A DNA stretch of 64,000 nt from Apteryx mantelli (GCF_036417845.1 NC_089981.1:21410001-21474000); one strand, 5' to 3'. Counted from the first letter of the stretch, positions 22,701 to 36,800 are shown. Notes: a model not told the origin generated them from the letters alone. Numbers and translations are program-made.

Positions 22701-25009
22701 CAGATGAGTGGTTGCCCAGGTTTTTCAGGGGTTCCACGTGTGCAACTGGGAAAATCTGGCCGTGAGGGTCCCGGTGGGACCCTGAGCTCCTGGGAGATGC
22801 TCGGCAGGCCCTAGTTGGGCGCTAAGGGGAAGGCTGTGCTTCTAGGTCCTTGAAAGGGAGCGCTTATAACACCTCGCCGCTCTTGGTGAAAGCAGGCGGT
22901 ATGTGAAATCCTCCCAGCCCTGAAGCCCCACAAAAAGCACAGGAGTGAGTGAGTGGGCTGAGAATACAACTTTCCCTCTGGTCTTTGCATGCAACTGTTA
23001 TCTCCTAGGTCTATATTCTCAGCTGTACCTTTCCAGGGCTGCCAGACAGAAAACTGAAGAGCCCGAAAGCTACTTTAAATGCTTAGAGGCAGAGTCATCT
23101 GAGAAGCAGGAGGAGATCTCTCCTTCAGGAGAAAGAAGATGGTGTTAAGTTACATGGATGTTACATGGCCAAAACTCTGGAGGGAGATGAGGAAGGAGGT
23201 GAAATGCTGTCCTCCAGTGCTTTCCTTCCTCCCTTGTGTGTATTCCTTTCCTTATCCCACCTGGACTTGTGTGGTTTTTCCCTGAGAGGGCTTGGATCAG
23301 TCCTGCTCCTTCCTTCCAGGCTGCCTGGGCTCTGCCCGCTCTCAGTTGAGTCACCTGAGACTAGGCTGGTTTCTCTCCCCAGAGCATTCGTTAGCTAAGC
23401 TACGCCTATAAGTCATGGCAGGCAGGCAATTTTTTCCTCCACATTTACAGCCAGACCTGGGGAATATGTCTGCACCCAGAAGCCTAGGTGCTGCAATCAT
23501 CTGCAAAGCGTGACTAGGGTCTGAACTAAGCGTCTGGACAAAGCGTGAAACAAGGCAAAACCAACACGTATTGTGTGAAGAAACAAGGTGGGGTGGGGAG
23601 AGCTGGCTCCACCGAGTGCCCCGGGTCGGTGCCCCGCGGGAGAACAACGTATTGTGAGGGGGTCGCATGCGGCGCCTGTGCAAAGAATGGTCGTCCCGGT
23701 TCTGGGTGTTCCTCCGTGCTTATTATGGGCTGTTGTTCACCAGCCCCACATCAGTGTGCCCGGGCCTTCTCGGTGCTCGGTTCGGGGTAGCGCGCATCGT
23801 CCTGGGGCATCTGCAGGGGGCTGAGGAAGAGCCAGCACTTCACCTCTCCCACCAAATGCCTGCCCTTAACTGTGGTCAAGGTAGGCTGCAACACACTTTT
23901 CTCCTAACATGGCTGGTTATGGAGCTCCTATGGAGCATCTTCGGAGAGAAGCAGGCACGGAAGTAGGAAAAGGTTTTCTCTTAAGACCTGAACGTTGGCT
24001 CAGGAGTTGGTGGGGTGGAAGAGGGGAGGCCATTCGGAGTCACCTGTGGCAGAGAGCTCCGCAAAGACAGGCTGCGGTGGGACAGATGGATGTTTGGTGT
24101 CAAATGAGCAGGAGGAGCGAGGAAGGAGAGGGCTGCGATGCTGTGTCACAGGAGGAGAAACACAAGTTCTGCACGGCTCGTAGGCAGCCGTGACCAGAAG
24201 AACGGGTAAAGAAGGTCCAAAGTGTCTGTTCTGACCTTATTGGGAGGGGAATTTTCCCTGGAGAACTTCGCTTGATCTTTTTCCTTTAGACTCTTTTTTT
24301 TTTCTTTTTTTTCCATCCTCTTGTCTGTATATTTTCACCATTGGTAACAGATATGTCATGAAAAGAGGTGATGGGGAGGAAGGGGGGGATCGAAGAACTA
24401 AGCCCCCAAAGAGGAGGAGACTTTTGCCCCGTTTTGGAAATAATAATGAACATCGCAATTTTCTGTGCAAAAAGGGAATCTGGGAAAGAAGTAATACCCT
24501 TTTGGAATACTTTAATGGAGGATTGCGAGTGACTTGGATGACAACCACCCTGTTCAAAAGAAAGGGGTGGGGAGCTGCGGTTAACTCTTCAAACACAGTT
24601 TGTCTAAATTGCCCTTCTTGGTTTTGGCTTAAGCTGGGCGACGCTAAGCTTGCCGGTCTGGTCTCAGCTGAGCCCAGCAGCAGGAGGCCAGTGATGCAGT
24701 TTGGGGAGCACGGCTGCTGGCCCCTGTGTTACTTAGGGTTGGTATTTGGGGTCTTGCTGTGCTGGATCTGCTTCCCCAAAAGCCTGCGCAGCAAGGCAGC
24801 CGGCAGGGACGCCAGGGCAGCAGGGGAATGACGTGCTCCCAAAACATGCAGCATGCTTAGCTGGGGCCTGGCCTGTTCGGGAGGCCAGTGACGTTTGCTT
24901 AACCGCTTCTAGCACCGTAATGGGAACGCTGTGACCTCCCTGCTTGCCACCGTGCCCTGTGACGAGCAAGAAATCAAGGGTATTGCGGGATCCTCAACTA
25001 GGAGCGGAA

Positions 25010-25440
25010 ACCTGACGTTTTAACACTTAACATCTGTTGCTGTTCCCGAGATCTGCAATACAAACCTGCAAAGAACTGTCTCTTGGATTTAAGCTCTCTG
25101 CTACCTAATCTATTTGATCCATGGGACTGTGGGTTTTTTTTTTTTTTTAAGCTTTTAGTACTTGCTTAAAGTGCCAAGATCTCTCTGCTGGCATAACATT
25201 CGGGGGGTTCTGTATCGTCTTTGGAAATTGGTGCTCTGACATTGCACAGTGCAAAAAGATGGTGCATGGAAGCTCATTTATGTGTATATTAATCTGCCAT
25301 TTATGTCGTAACGCTGGGTCATACGAAGTTTGTGATAACATTCAGATGTCCATCATGAACTGAAAATTATACCCAGATTCCTTAATCTTTAATTTGGCCA
25401 CATAACTTTATCTCCAACCCTCATTATACTAGGCAATACT
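25010..25440. other. A/T-rich block of unknown nature
   Basis: A low-CpG, A/T-rich stretch with a T-run and little open frame stands between more GC-rich flanks. It matches no repeat I recognise. It could be an old unrecognised repeat or a conserved noncoding element. Confidence 0.25.
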
Positions 25441-27494
25441 CAACTCCTGCTAGTAGATAGATCTGTCTTTGACTCCGTAGATCCAAGCATAAAACTTCCC
25501 ATTTCAGACGGCAGTGCCGGGTACCTGTGCCCCGGCTGCCTCTCGTCCTGAGTGCCCCCGCAGAGGCTGGCCGGGCCAGGCTGGCCCTGAATCACCAAGA
25601 CTTCGGAACAGGGCTCCCGTGGTTTCTCGTGCTGAAATTGGTAACTGGTCAAACAGCGTAGGCTGCGCAGCCCTTCCTGCTGCTTGCGTGAGAGATGCAA
25701 CCCCATTTTTGCAGAAAATGCGAAACGCTGCAGGGAACTGGAGCAGTGCTGGGGTTTATGCCAGTTCGGGAGCATGCCGTTGGAGGCAGCACACTCCTGC
25801 CTGCAGGAGGACCGTGGAAGAGGGCCTGGCAGTTTTGCAGGCCCAGCAGCAGTGGCCTGGCTGCTGGAGCGTTGCTGCAGGCACGCTGGCCTGGGCAAGG
25901 GCAAAGAGTGCTGCCCCATGGCTAGGGAGCAGCTCCGGGAAGGTGCAGGGGACGTGCTTCGCACATGCACCAGTGCTAGTCTGTCCCCATTTTAACTTCA
26001 GGTGATGAAGTCCTTAGCTGTTTCTGATGGTTTAAGGGAGGGTCCAAGTGATGTTTGCTTGCAAGCTAACTTGTGTTCAGCCTATCTAACGCTGACCTGC
26101 TTTGCAATCAGCCCAGGAGTACCTGTGCTTCTCTATCTTTAGTACTATAAAACTATCTCAGGCCTCTTTTATCTGCTGTATCGGATGCTCTCAAGAACAC
26201 ACTTCTAAGCTGCTAATGTTTACTTTTTATTTAGAGATGTCTTTATGCCCAGCCCGATGCTGGATATTTATTGCTTCCCTCAAGTGTGTGCTGAGCCTGC
26301 TCCTGCCCCACCACCTCAGGCCTATCTTCTCTGTCTCTTCCTGAGCTTGGAATGAGCCTGTGTATGCCAGGTTTCAGCATGTAAGACCACAGATATGAAA
26401 AGCCTGTTTGAAAGTCCCTCAGGATGGGTAGTTTCCTAAACACAAAGTCTACATCTGTCCTTGATAGAGATGCCTAAGCAGGAGGACACCTCCGAAGAGT
26501 GTGCCCAGGTGGGATTTGGAAGTGAACAAAGCATCAAGAGACTGCTTTAGGAGGAGATACCTGTCAGAGAAGAGGATTTCTATGGGCTTGCTTTCTGCAA
26601 GGTCACCCCAGGGCTAAGCTGGGGACACCACTGACGGGCTTCTCTCCTGCATTATTTTTTTTTTAATTTTAGTGTTTTAGGCATGCATCAGCTGCGTTTT
26701 CCTTAGGACAGGGTTTTTATTAAAACTCTGATTGGGCAAATAAACCTAGCCAGTAACCTTCTAAACCAGAGGAATGTTTTCTAGGCTTGCAGCCTTCCTA
26801 AGGGCTGAAGTCTCTGCTCTACACAAGGCCTTGACTAAGATCTGCTCCTGACGTACACTTAAGCTAGGAATATACTGAGAGCAAACATGTGAAACAAGAT
26901 GTTACCAGTATTGCAGGTCAGAAGCAACTGATTGGTCTTAAGGTAAAAATGTATAGATTCAAGCTATGGGTCATACCTTTAGGGTTCCTCTCTTATTTAT
27001 CTTTTTTTGAGTAGAAAAATGAAGCAATTAATTCTTTGCAAACAGATTTTAATAAGTTCCGTAGAACCATTCTTACCAGAGCAAACGTATCAAACCACTT
27101 AATCGTTCCCAGTACTAGCAGAAATACACAGCATCTTTTGTTGTGGGAAAATCATTTCTCGGGGGAAGCTAATTCTGAGTTCAAGTAGCTGAACCACCAT
27201 TCACTTTCTTCTCTAGCGCTCTGGCCACTGCTGCTTTTCCAAGAACTCTTCTAGCAAAAGCAGCGGAGAGCTCAATTTTAGATTAAAAAACACATCTGTG
27301 TTGGTTTTGGAGGGCTTTCCTCAGAGACCTGGCAAAAGCACCACCCAGTAAAAACATAAGGGGCAGTTCTCCTCTTGCTTTAGCTCTCCTTAAAGGGTGA
27401 CTAATACATTAGGAGGGATTAAAGAGCTCCTAAAGGGTAGAGACCCGCTTCTAGCAGATGCCCAGTAAGTGTTTAGTTTGAGGATAGCAATGCA

Positions 27495-27723
27495 GCAGTG
27501 GAAACTTAGAAAGCTTTATTAAGCCTCAGATCTAGTACCTGCAGCGACGCACAGGAGGCTTATCAACTCCCTTGGACAGCCGCTCAGGGACTCCGTGACT
27601 GTTTTTTGGTAAAAGCACGTTCTATATTAAGTTAATTAGCTTTATATATGAAAAGTTCAGATTAAGAAGAGGACATTGCTTTGACTTGGCTCTGCAGGCA
27701 GACAGTCACCATTCAGTCACGCC
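27495..27723 (-). other. RNH1: RNH1 3' untranslated region
   Basis: The TGA stop at 27,724-27,726 is followed on the minus strand by about 200 bases ending shortly after the first AATAAA (27,515-27,520). The exact cleavage point is estimated from the signal position. Confidence 0.65.
27515..27520 (-). promoter_or_regulatory. RNH1: RNH1 polyadenylation signal AATAAA
   Basis: TTTATT on the plus strand gives AATAAA on the minus strand within CTTAATAAAGCTTTC, about 205 bases past the RNH1 stop codon. It is the first canonical hexamer downstream of the stop. Confidence 0.7.
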
Positions 27724-27811
27724 TCAGGAAATGATCTTCAGTTCTGGTTTGGATTCTTCCAGGGCTCTTAGTTCATCATCCATTTCCGAACTCCAGAAAA
27801 TGTCATACAAA
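27724..27811 (-). CDS. RNH1: RNH1 last coding exon
   Basis: Acceptor GGTTTAG, then ILYDIFWSSEMDDELRALEE and SKPELKIIS before TGA. The human protein ends [20 protein letters not shown] followed by KPSLRVIS, so identity and length match. Human Tyr434 and Asp435, which make major contacts to RNase A and angiogenin, are kept; human Tyr437 is Phe here. The terminal serine is kept. Confidence 0.95.
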
Positions 27812-30800
27812 CTAAACCAAAACAAAAAGGCAAGATGGTTAAGTGAGCACCTTGGCCATTAAGGAAAGAGGGCAGAAAGGCACACAAATCGCCTTTATGA
27901 AAAGATCACGTAAGAGCAGGGGCCCAGCTCGACTGAATCATCTGGCCCAGCAGCCAACAACATGCCCATATCATCCCTCCCAGCCATCCCCCCTTCATGA
28001 CTGTTGGGCCCTGGACACTTAAGTGGATTAAGCCACCAAGTCACGTCCCCTGGAAGGGACAGGGAGTTTCTGTGACATGCAAATGGTGTTTGACTCTCTC
28101 TGGGGTCACCGGCTGCCTTTTGGAGGCAACCCTAGAGCAGTTCATGCTTGCTGTCCTCTTCCCCCCACACCTTGTCTCCCTGGAGCTTGCTGCCTGCCCG
28201 AGGGAACTGAAAGCAAAACCAGCAACGTGGCTCACATTATCTGCTGCAACTTGCAGTTTGGATTCCTCAAGGCTTCGCAGATCTTCCTCATGCCCTCGTC
28301 TTCCAGAGTGTTGTAGCTCAGGTCCAGCTCTGTAAGACACTGTTTGGTGACGATGATCGTGGCGAGAGTCGCGCAGCAGGCTGCTGTGAGATCGCAGTTA
28401 CCCAGCCTGCAGGGAAGAGAGGCCGACGCAGTGAGTGCTGGCTCTAGCCAAGCAGCCCGAACTTGGGCAGCAGGCAGCGATACCCCTGCTGCAGACCAGG
28501 GAGCCTCGTTAGGCTGCTATCTTGGAGACTTCTGCAGGTGGTTTTCGCATGAAGGATATGCTCTGAAGACAGCAGTCCTCTTGGTGACCGATGGACACCT
28601 GAGGAGGTCTTCCCTAAAGCTTAACTGTGTTGCTGCATGGGGTAGAAGGAAGCATAAGATGATACTCTCAGTTTCAACATCATGCTCAATATTCTCTTGA
28701 TGCTTATGAAGAGAATGCAATGAATCTAGCAAGATGTCAGTATCTAATATTTCTCATAATACAACATGTATTTTGCCACTGCGTCTTCAGCAGGCTGTGT
28801 AAGAGGGAGAGAAAGGTCAGAGGCCTAAAATATAGTGTGTGCTAGTTAAAGTCTGCAAGAGATGTGTTGAGAGAGTGTGGTGGAGGGAGGGGAAGAGCAG
28901 AATGACCAAATGCCCCAGCGTTAGCACGTAGCAGCCCAGCGCCAGCTCAGCAAGGACAGAATGGGCAAACGGAGAGGAACAGGATCACTCCATTTGCAGA
29001 AGGGAAAGAAAGGGCTTATTTTTAAACAGTCTTGTGTCACTCAGAGCGTCCTAATCTAAGGAAATGGCACATCCTTCCCTAATTCAGGGGGTGGGAACCC
29101 ACTAGCCTATGTTCCTATATAGACTGCTAGAACAGAAGAAGGATGAGGTGGAGGAGACTAAACATTAGTAATCACAGATTCCCTCAAGCTGTTTAAAGCA
29201 AGAGAGGGAGTGAGGCAGTGACTGGGGAAACAGTGGAATAGTGATCCTGATGGTACTTATGGTATAGTTTAAACTGACCATAAAGTAATCTGAAGTTTAT
29301 TACTCCTGAGATGGACATGTACACCAATTTATGTAAAGCACCTCTATGAAAAGGGCAACTGAGGCCTCTCAGTTAAGAACAAGCGGCTTTAGTCGGTCAG
29401 CAAAAATATCCTTCTGGGCAGAGGCTTCAAGTCTTATCTATGTCTCCCAGGACCTGTCCATTTAACTCACTTATTGCGCTTGTAGGGCACTGGAGTGCAG
29501 CTCCAGGCCTCTGGCAGGAATTCATGTGCTAGACCAGGACTAGCAGTTTCTCTGGCTCAGTATCTCATCTGAAAGAGGCCTGTGAACAAGTTTGGATAAG
29601 GATGCAGAAAACTCTTCAGAAAGCTGTTTGCAAAACAGCCTTTCCCAAAGCAAGCTCCTTCCAGCCTGCCCATGCCTTGCTTTAGATCCCAAAAGTATGG
29701 TGCACCATGAACTTCCAGCTCTGCCCCTGGGAGAGAGCCTGTGGAAGGCTATCGATGCACCATCGCATTGGTGGCAGGCTGTACCTGCAAGGGACTGTGA
29801 GTGACAGCGTGTGCAGTTGTATCAGACAGTTGTGGCTTCTAGATGGGATTGGTGTGATTAAATATCAATTTGTGGTATGAACCGTCTCCTGTATGCAAAA
29901 AATACTACGCTACCGCCTATCGCTACCCCTCTCCGCATGTTGTTCTTGGCAGGGCAACGCACCAGTAGATGAGAAGACCCCTGAGGGTGCACCTTACCAC
30001 AGGGACTGGATGTTGCAGTTTGGGTGCAGCAGCCCTTCGCGCAGGAGTTCGACGCCTGCATCTCCCAACTTGTTCTCGCCGATGTGCAGCACTTTCAGGT
30101 GGGTGTTCACGCTGAGAGCAGAGCTGACTGCCTTGCAGCAAGCAGTCGTGAGCCCACACTCTCTAACCCTGTAAGGCAAGAATAAAGTGAGAACTCCAGG
30201 GATCTGCAGAATATCAGCCACTGCTCTTTTTTTTTCCATGTTGGCTTCACAGGAGCCAGGACAGTAAGCACAAACTAACTGAAGCCCTCCCAAAATCACA
30301 GCACTTCTCTCAACCCCTCTGTCCAGCCCAATCCTTTCCAAGCATCACTTCTCCTACTGTTTACATTTAGGATGTCTGTCTCAGAGACTGCATCTAGGAA
30401 GGACACCTGCCCATAAAAGATGGGAACAGACTCTTGATTGGAGGTGAAATGTGCTGCTCTCGCAGTCACCTTGGCTCCACCATTTCACCCTCAGGGCACC
30501 TCATAAATTCCCAAGTCCCTGGAGGCAGGGGAAGAACCCAGATGTGGGAGCTGAGCTTGCAGGGTAGGAAAACTAAGGTTTTTTCAGGTTCTATATGAAA
30601 GGACAGTTCTCTCCAGATCATGTTATGCCAGACCATTGCAATCTAAAAGGTAACACTGTCAGTAGAGAAGCTGCTGAGCAAGGTTTATGTCACTGAAATC
30701 GTCTCTGGTTAGACTTAGATTGTAAAGTGGGCACCACAGGTTTCAGTGCTGACTCTTTTCCAGTCCTTCTGAGAAGAAGTGATTGTACGCTTCATCGACT

Positions 30801-33800
30801 GCCTCTTTTGCTTAGAGCTACAGCTTTTCATGGAAAGAGTTTGTTTCCCTTCTCCTTCAGAAGGAAAACATGTACCTGAAGATACAGTACTTGAAATACA
30901 AGCTTTCCAGTTTTGGCATATCAATGAGAGAGCTTGGATTCCAGGAGAGAACCTGAGATATCTGATGACAGTGTTCATTTCGCTATTGCATGACACCTTT
31001 TAAGTGTCTTGCACAAAATCTCTAAGTTGCTCTTTGTGGCACAATGAAATATATTAGATGAAAGCTTTTAAAGTGATGCTTGGTTCCCTATTGCTTATAG
31101 CAAGGTGACCACGGGGCAGATTTTCAAAGCATCTTGGAGTTCAGAAATACAAATCCCCTTAGATCTGCACATCTTTTAGGTAACAATCTGCATGAGCTCT
31201 CTGTGGGATCATCACAACTGAGGATTTACTTAGCAGGCCTTACTTCACCTCTATCTATCTTTAGTAAGGTCTCGAAGAAGGCAGCAGAGATGTGAAACCT
31301 CACAGCAGCTCACCATAGCTCCTGGAGTTCAGCTTTGGGATCCTTGAGTGCCTGACACAGTATTTCCATGCCCGAGTCTCTCAGGTTGTTGTCTATCAGA
31401 CTTATCTCTGTGAGAGTCTCTTTTGTACTGATGACTCTGGAGAGATCTTTACAGCTAACACTTGTGAGATCGCAGTCCCATAACCTGCAGGGAAAAAAAA
31501 CAAAATATTATTTTCCCCCCAAGAATTACTTACATCAGAACAGAGTCCTCTTTCAGTGTTCTGAATTTCTGGTTTTAGCATCTCAGTTTCTTCTACCCTT
31601 TAAGAAACCCACTTATGTATCATAGCACAGAGTTTTCTCTGGCTTTCTCCCTACTTTCCATCCTTCACACTGGAAGTTCTGTTTTTAACACAGAAAGAAT
31701 ATGAACATGCAGTTCTGGTAGGTGGATATCTCATCAGGAATACAGGCCGTTGCCATAATAAACTTTCATCCACCCTCTCCCCCCTATTTGATCCAAGTGG
31801 TTTCAGTGCTGTCCTGCCTGCTCATAGGAAAAGACATAGCGTCCTCTGCTTTTGTTCTGAGGTATAACTTACCTGGGGTAGAGATACCCTTGTTTCACTA
31901 GGGGGTGTAACTGAGCAACTTCCTTACCAGTTAGGAACAGACCAGCAATAAAATGTAGATAGCTCAGAGGGATTTAGGCTTTAAGACTCTAAACTCTGCC
32001 TTCCCTTACCATAGCTTCTGAATTTTACAGTTGGGATGCAGCAGTCCTTGGCACAGCAGAGCCAGACCAGAGTCCCCGATCTTGTTATCCCCCACGGACA
32101 GATCTATCAGGGATGACTTGTTACTGAGGACAGCGCTAATATCCCGACAACTGTCGCTGGTTATTCCACAGTTCTCCAGGCTGCAGAAATAAGCATAGTT
32201 TGAGTTTCTTCGCTGGACATGCAATATCAGACACAGTTCACCACCCTGAATTCAGACTGAGAAAGGGCTATGGAATGGTCTCTTGCTGCAAACCAGTGCA
32301 GCTCAGCTGGACATTGCTGGAGCTCCGCAAGGCTGAGAGATGAGCCAGATATCCCAGCAGGGCTCTGAGGCCATACACCTCTCTCGTAGTCCATGAGGCT
32401 GTAGTGCGCTTTAAAATCCAACCTACCATTCATACACATCAATGCAAGGATTGCTTTTGTCAACTCTGCTTTTATATTGACCGTCTTTTTTAAGAGAAAC
32501 TCTTGGATGTATCACACAGTGAGTCCCTGGCAGCCACAAGCCAAGCCAGGACTTGGGGAATGAAGGAGCCACTGGCTGCTGCAGAGCCCTGGAGCCTCCG
32601 CGCAGCTGGACTTGGCTCCCCAGAGACACACAGGGCAGGCTCTGCCGTCTCTGCTCCTCCGGCCAGGCTGGGCTGAAGTATGCAAGCAAGATAAGCTGAA
32701 TCGTGCTTCTGCCTTAAGCCCTTCCAGGGGCTTTGCCCCAGCCTAGTGGTCAAGACCAGCCTCTTGTTTTGAAGACAAATATGGATCTGAATCAAAATAC
32801 CCAACTGGCTGGCAGCTCGGGGCACAAGAGCTAGAGCCACTGCCTGTGAGTGCTCCTCCGCTCTCAGATACTAGCGAGCGGTCGCTCCTTGTGATTGCAA
32901 CTTTAACCTGGGGCACACGCTCTCACTCTATCAGTAGATGTAAGAGTGAACTCAAAATCACATGCTAAAAAAAGCTTTAAAAAATCCTCAGAGCCCCAGA
33001 TATGTTTGTAGTTTCTACAGTTACAGAAGTTTGAGCCAGCAAAAAGCCATCCTAAATTTTAAAGCATTCCTGACAACAAATTCTCCTGTTTTACGCATGG
33101 TAGGAATAGCAGCAGGATTAGCTGCAGTTAGAGATGACCAGCTCTTCCTTACTGTAGTAGCTCTAAGTCGCATCTTGCTTCCACCAGTCCCCGGCAGAGC
33201 TGTTTCACAGCCGTATCTCCCAATGTGTTGTTACTTAGGCTGAGCTCCTTCAGGGTGGGCTTGGTTTGCAGAGCAGCATTGAGAGCTTCCACGATATCAG
33301 CTGTGAGTTCACAGTATTCCAGCCTGTGAGGAGAAAGGAAATCCAAGGAAAAACAACTGTCTTTACTATATCCTGCTACCTGCATGACGTTAGCTATGCA
33401 AAGGGCGTGTTAGCCAGGGCAGAAAACTTGCCATTTGGGCCTATGAATTGAGACCAGGCGATACATGAAAATAAAGATAACCGTAAGCAGACTTTAGCCA
33501 CTAGTTCTTAACAGCATCTCCCTGCTCATTTCAGAGGGCAGGATTTCTTGAACTGGACCTCAGGGGACCCATACAGGACTAACTGCTTACTCCACTTTTT
33601 ATGCTGGTCCTTCTCTAAAGCAATGCAGAGATGAATGAGTCCTGAATTGCAACACAAGGCACAACCCTCGCTACCGGGCCTTCCTGAGAGGAGTTGTACT
33701 TCGCCAGTTGGAGGCCACTTACAGACTCGGGTCCAGCTCAGCCATAAAACGAGCACCAAGCGCAGCAGAATCAGACTTCTCTTTGGAGTCGGGCAGGTCT

Positions 33801-36800
33801 TGCATTAACAGCCCCCACTGCCAAGTGGGCTAAGCAAGGCCTCCAGGAATAGAGGCTGAGCTCTTACAGATCCTCTGGACTGCTTAACATGGATAAGTAT
33901 GACCCACATTCAGATATAAGAGGAAGAAAATCCAATTCTGGCAGCAACGCTCCTGCCTGTCTCAAGGTCAAGACAAGGAGACAAGCGCGAACTGTCTGAT
34001 GACCGAAGAAAACCAGTTTCTAGGAAAGCACCAAGACAACCAGTGACTACTTACTGCAACTTCTGTAGCTTGCAGTTGGGGTTCATGAGCCCTTGACACA
34101 GCACCTTTACGCCAGCAGTTCCAAGTCTGTTATCGCCCACGTGCAGCTCTGTCAGCGAGGGCTGTGCGCTGAGGACAGAGCGGAGAGTCTCGCAGCTGGC
34201 ACTCGTTAGATTGCAGTTTTGCAGCCTGCAGGAGAGAAGCAATGCGGGTGAGAGAATTGCATCCCCAGAATTTGCAGAGGCTCCTCTCAGGGAAGTTCAT
34301 CTGCTGAGGTTTGGCTTCGGAAAGACTGCGGTACCAGCAGTAACTTGCTCTTAACCCTCTAGAAAGCAGTATATCCAGGTAAGTACTCTTATTTTACAGG
34401 CGTCCCAAAATATTTTGAGAGTTAATGTTATACCTGTAGCACTAAAAGTGGCTCCCGTATTTCTTTAAAAGTAATTGCTCATATAGCATCTCTAGCAGCA
34501 GGATCCTCCCTACATTAAATAGCAACACAACTGCTTTATAGCAGTGTTTTAATCAGCATGAGGCTTATCCCAGAGAGAAAGCAAGGGCATTTTACAATTC
34601 CTTGGTCCCCTGGAGAGGTGATCAAGAGCAGCTAAAAGTAAAAAAACTAGGCCAAACTGGCTTAAATCTCTGGATATCATGTAGAAGCTCTGTGGTGTAT
34701 TGCAAGAGGGATCTATGAAGCAGGTGATCCTTCAGTACTCTGGCTGAGAGAAGTTGCATAGGAACTGTGATAGTATTGCTATGGGGCATTCAGAGTTATC
34801 AGACATGACTACGGAGAAGTGTTGTGCATGGTGGCAGTAAATGTGGCTTGGTTTTGATTGCTCCTTTTTTCCTAAGACACCTTACCAGAGCCCCAAAATG
34901 AACAAACATAAGTGTGTTCTTATAGGAATGAAACAGCCTAACTCCAGAGAGAGAGTTATGAATGTTACTTAAGGCTCTGGAGAAATTTGGGTCTTAGAAG
35001 GACCTTAAGAAGGGGTCCTGAAGAAGGACTTGTGTTACTCTTGTAGTACCGCATATCACAGTTATTTCTTGAAGGCTCATCTCAGATGAAGTTTGTTGAT
35101 TTTTATGAGGTAGGGTCATGAGAAGACTAGACCCACCTCAGGAGTCAGAGGACTCCATCCTGCAGAAGAGATCCTAGACAGAGGAGGCAGCATCTCCTTG
35201 AGGGTCTTTGAAGAGCAGAGGCAGCAACCACTGGCCTTGACCAAAGTTCTTGCAGGCACAGCTGAGCTACAGGGCTTGCTGAGGGAAGCCCGCAGAGAGC
35301 TACCTCCAGTGCTGTAATCTGGCTCTGGCGCCTCTGCAGAAAGTGCTGGCCTGAATCAAGTCTCAGTTCTAACCTTTGCCCAACTGAGAAGACAAGACTT
35401 GTGGCAGAGCCAGTCTGGTAGCGTGCAGAAAGACTGACAGCTCTTGAAATGCTAAGAGCTCACGAGAAAACCCCTCTGCTTGGCTGCTAGAGAAAGGAGT
35501 AAGCAAACAACTAGATGGCTAAATCCTGCGCTAGTAACTGGCAGAAGAGATTTCTGGAAAATGCTCTGGGTGGGGGGGGGAGAGAGATTTGTGAAAATGT
35601 CAGGTATGTGCTAATGGCAGAGTGGGGCCTTCTGTGGTCTTCCTCTTCTTTAAACAGGCCTAAAGAGTTAATCCAACTGTCTGTGGCTGGGCAAGATCAG
35701 CTACCTCCTCTAAAGCCTTAGCTTGGCTGGGAAAACCCTACCTCTCCTTCTCTTCATGCTGGAGGACAAAAACAGACGATAGAGTCTTCCAGTAAATACA
35801 CTGGCTAGATAAAAGCTTCTGGGGTTTTCTGAACATCTGACCTAGGTTATTGCTGATACACACTGGCGGGGCTCTGCTACTAGGATCACGCATTGGCTTG
35901 CTTTGTGACTTTAGCTGCAGCACACTGAAAGCACGTTAGACGAGAACATCAGAGCAAGAGAATCAGTAAAGTTTTACCATAATTTCTGCAAGCTACAGCT
36001 TGGCGTCAGCAACCCTTTAGACAGGTATTCGATGCCCACATCTCCCAGCTCGTTGTTGTTCAGCTTCAGCTCTGTGAGGGACGGATTCGTATTAATGACG
36101 GAGGAGATATCCTTGCAGTTGCTACTGGAGAGATTGCAGTCATCCAGCCTGAAAGAGGAGGAGAGAGGAAGCGCGTTAGTCCCAAATTTGCTCTGTTCTC
36201 TCTAGCTGAAGCAAGCGGGTGATTTACGCCTCCTTAGTCCCTGGAACGCCTCTGTAAGTACGTGTGTGGTTTGTTGGGCAATGTATGGCCCAGTCCACTA
36301 ATTTGAAGGGGCAGAAGAAAGGCTTTCTCTGCAGGGTTCTGGTTCAGGTGGTGCTGGAGGGCAGTCCCACCAGCCACAGGCCTCTACCGTGCTGTGCAGA
36401 AGGGGGCAAGTGACTCAAGTCTTCCGCTCAAGCAGGGCTTCAACCTGAGGATGTATCTTCACTTAAACTTCTCTAATGACAAACCACCCAGTGTCTGAGG
36501 CCACATCCAACCTGAGGCCCGGAGGGCAATTTATAGGCTGTCAGACGGGTTGTGCACTAAGACTAGATAAACCAGGTCTGTAGCCAGGCTTCCCAACCCC
36601 AGAGACACCCATTGGTAACTTGTTCTCATACAGGTGAGTCATGCGCTCTTCATGGCCTCTCTCTGGTGTGACTTCCAGTCTGCAGCAGATCTGCACTGCG
36701 ATAGGGGCTTCTCTCTCTCCAAGTCAGGATTTTTTTTAGGCGCTGCTAAATTGCGAGAGGGGCAGAGGGAAGACATCAAATTGGAAGGACAGTCAAGGAA

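Larger units (their letters stand above)
18702..27490. other. Region between the synaptotagmin gene and RNH1
   Basis: The promoter and 5' untranslated exon(s) of the synaptotagmin gene should lie here, but I cannot place them. Recognisable items are a CR1/L3-type remnant at about 19,280-19,700 and a T-run at about 25,133-25,148. The block 26,450-27,490 is A/T-rich and almost free of open frames. CACGTG sites occur near 22,624 and 22,735. No coding exon of a known family was seen on either strand. Confidence 0.5.

Noticed and set aside
25440-25970. 176-codon minus-strand frame
   Set aside because: No domain or conserved motif; plus-strand frames over the same bases are equally open.
32520-32850. 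Open minus frames in an RNH1 intron as an extra repeat exon
   Set aside because: They show no leucine-rich-repeat pattern, and the seven exons already match the full human length.
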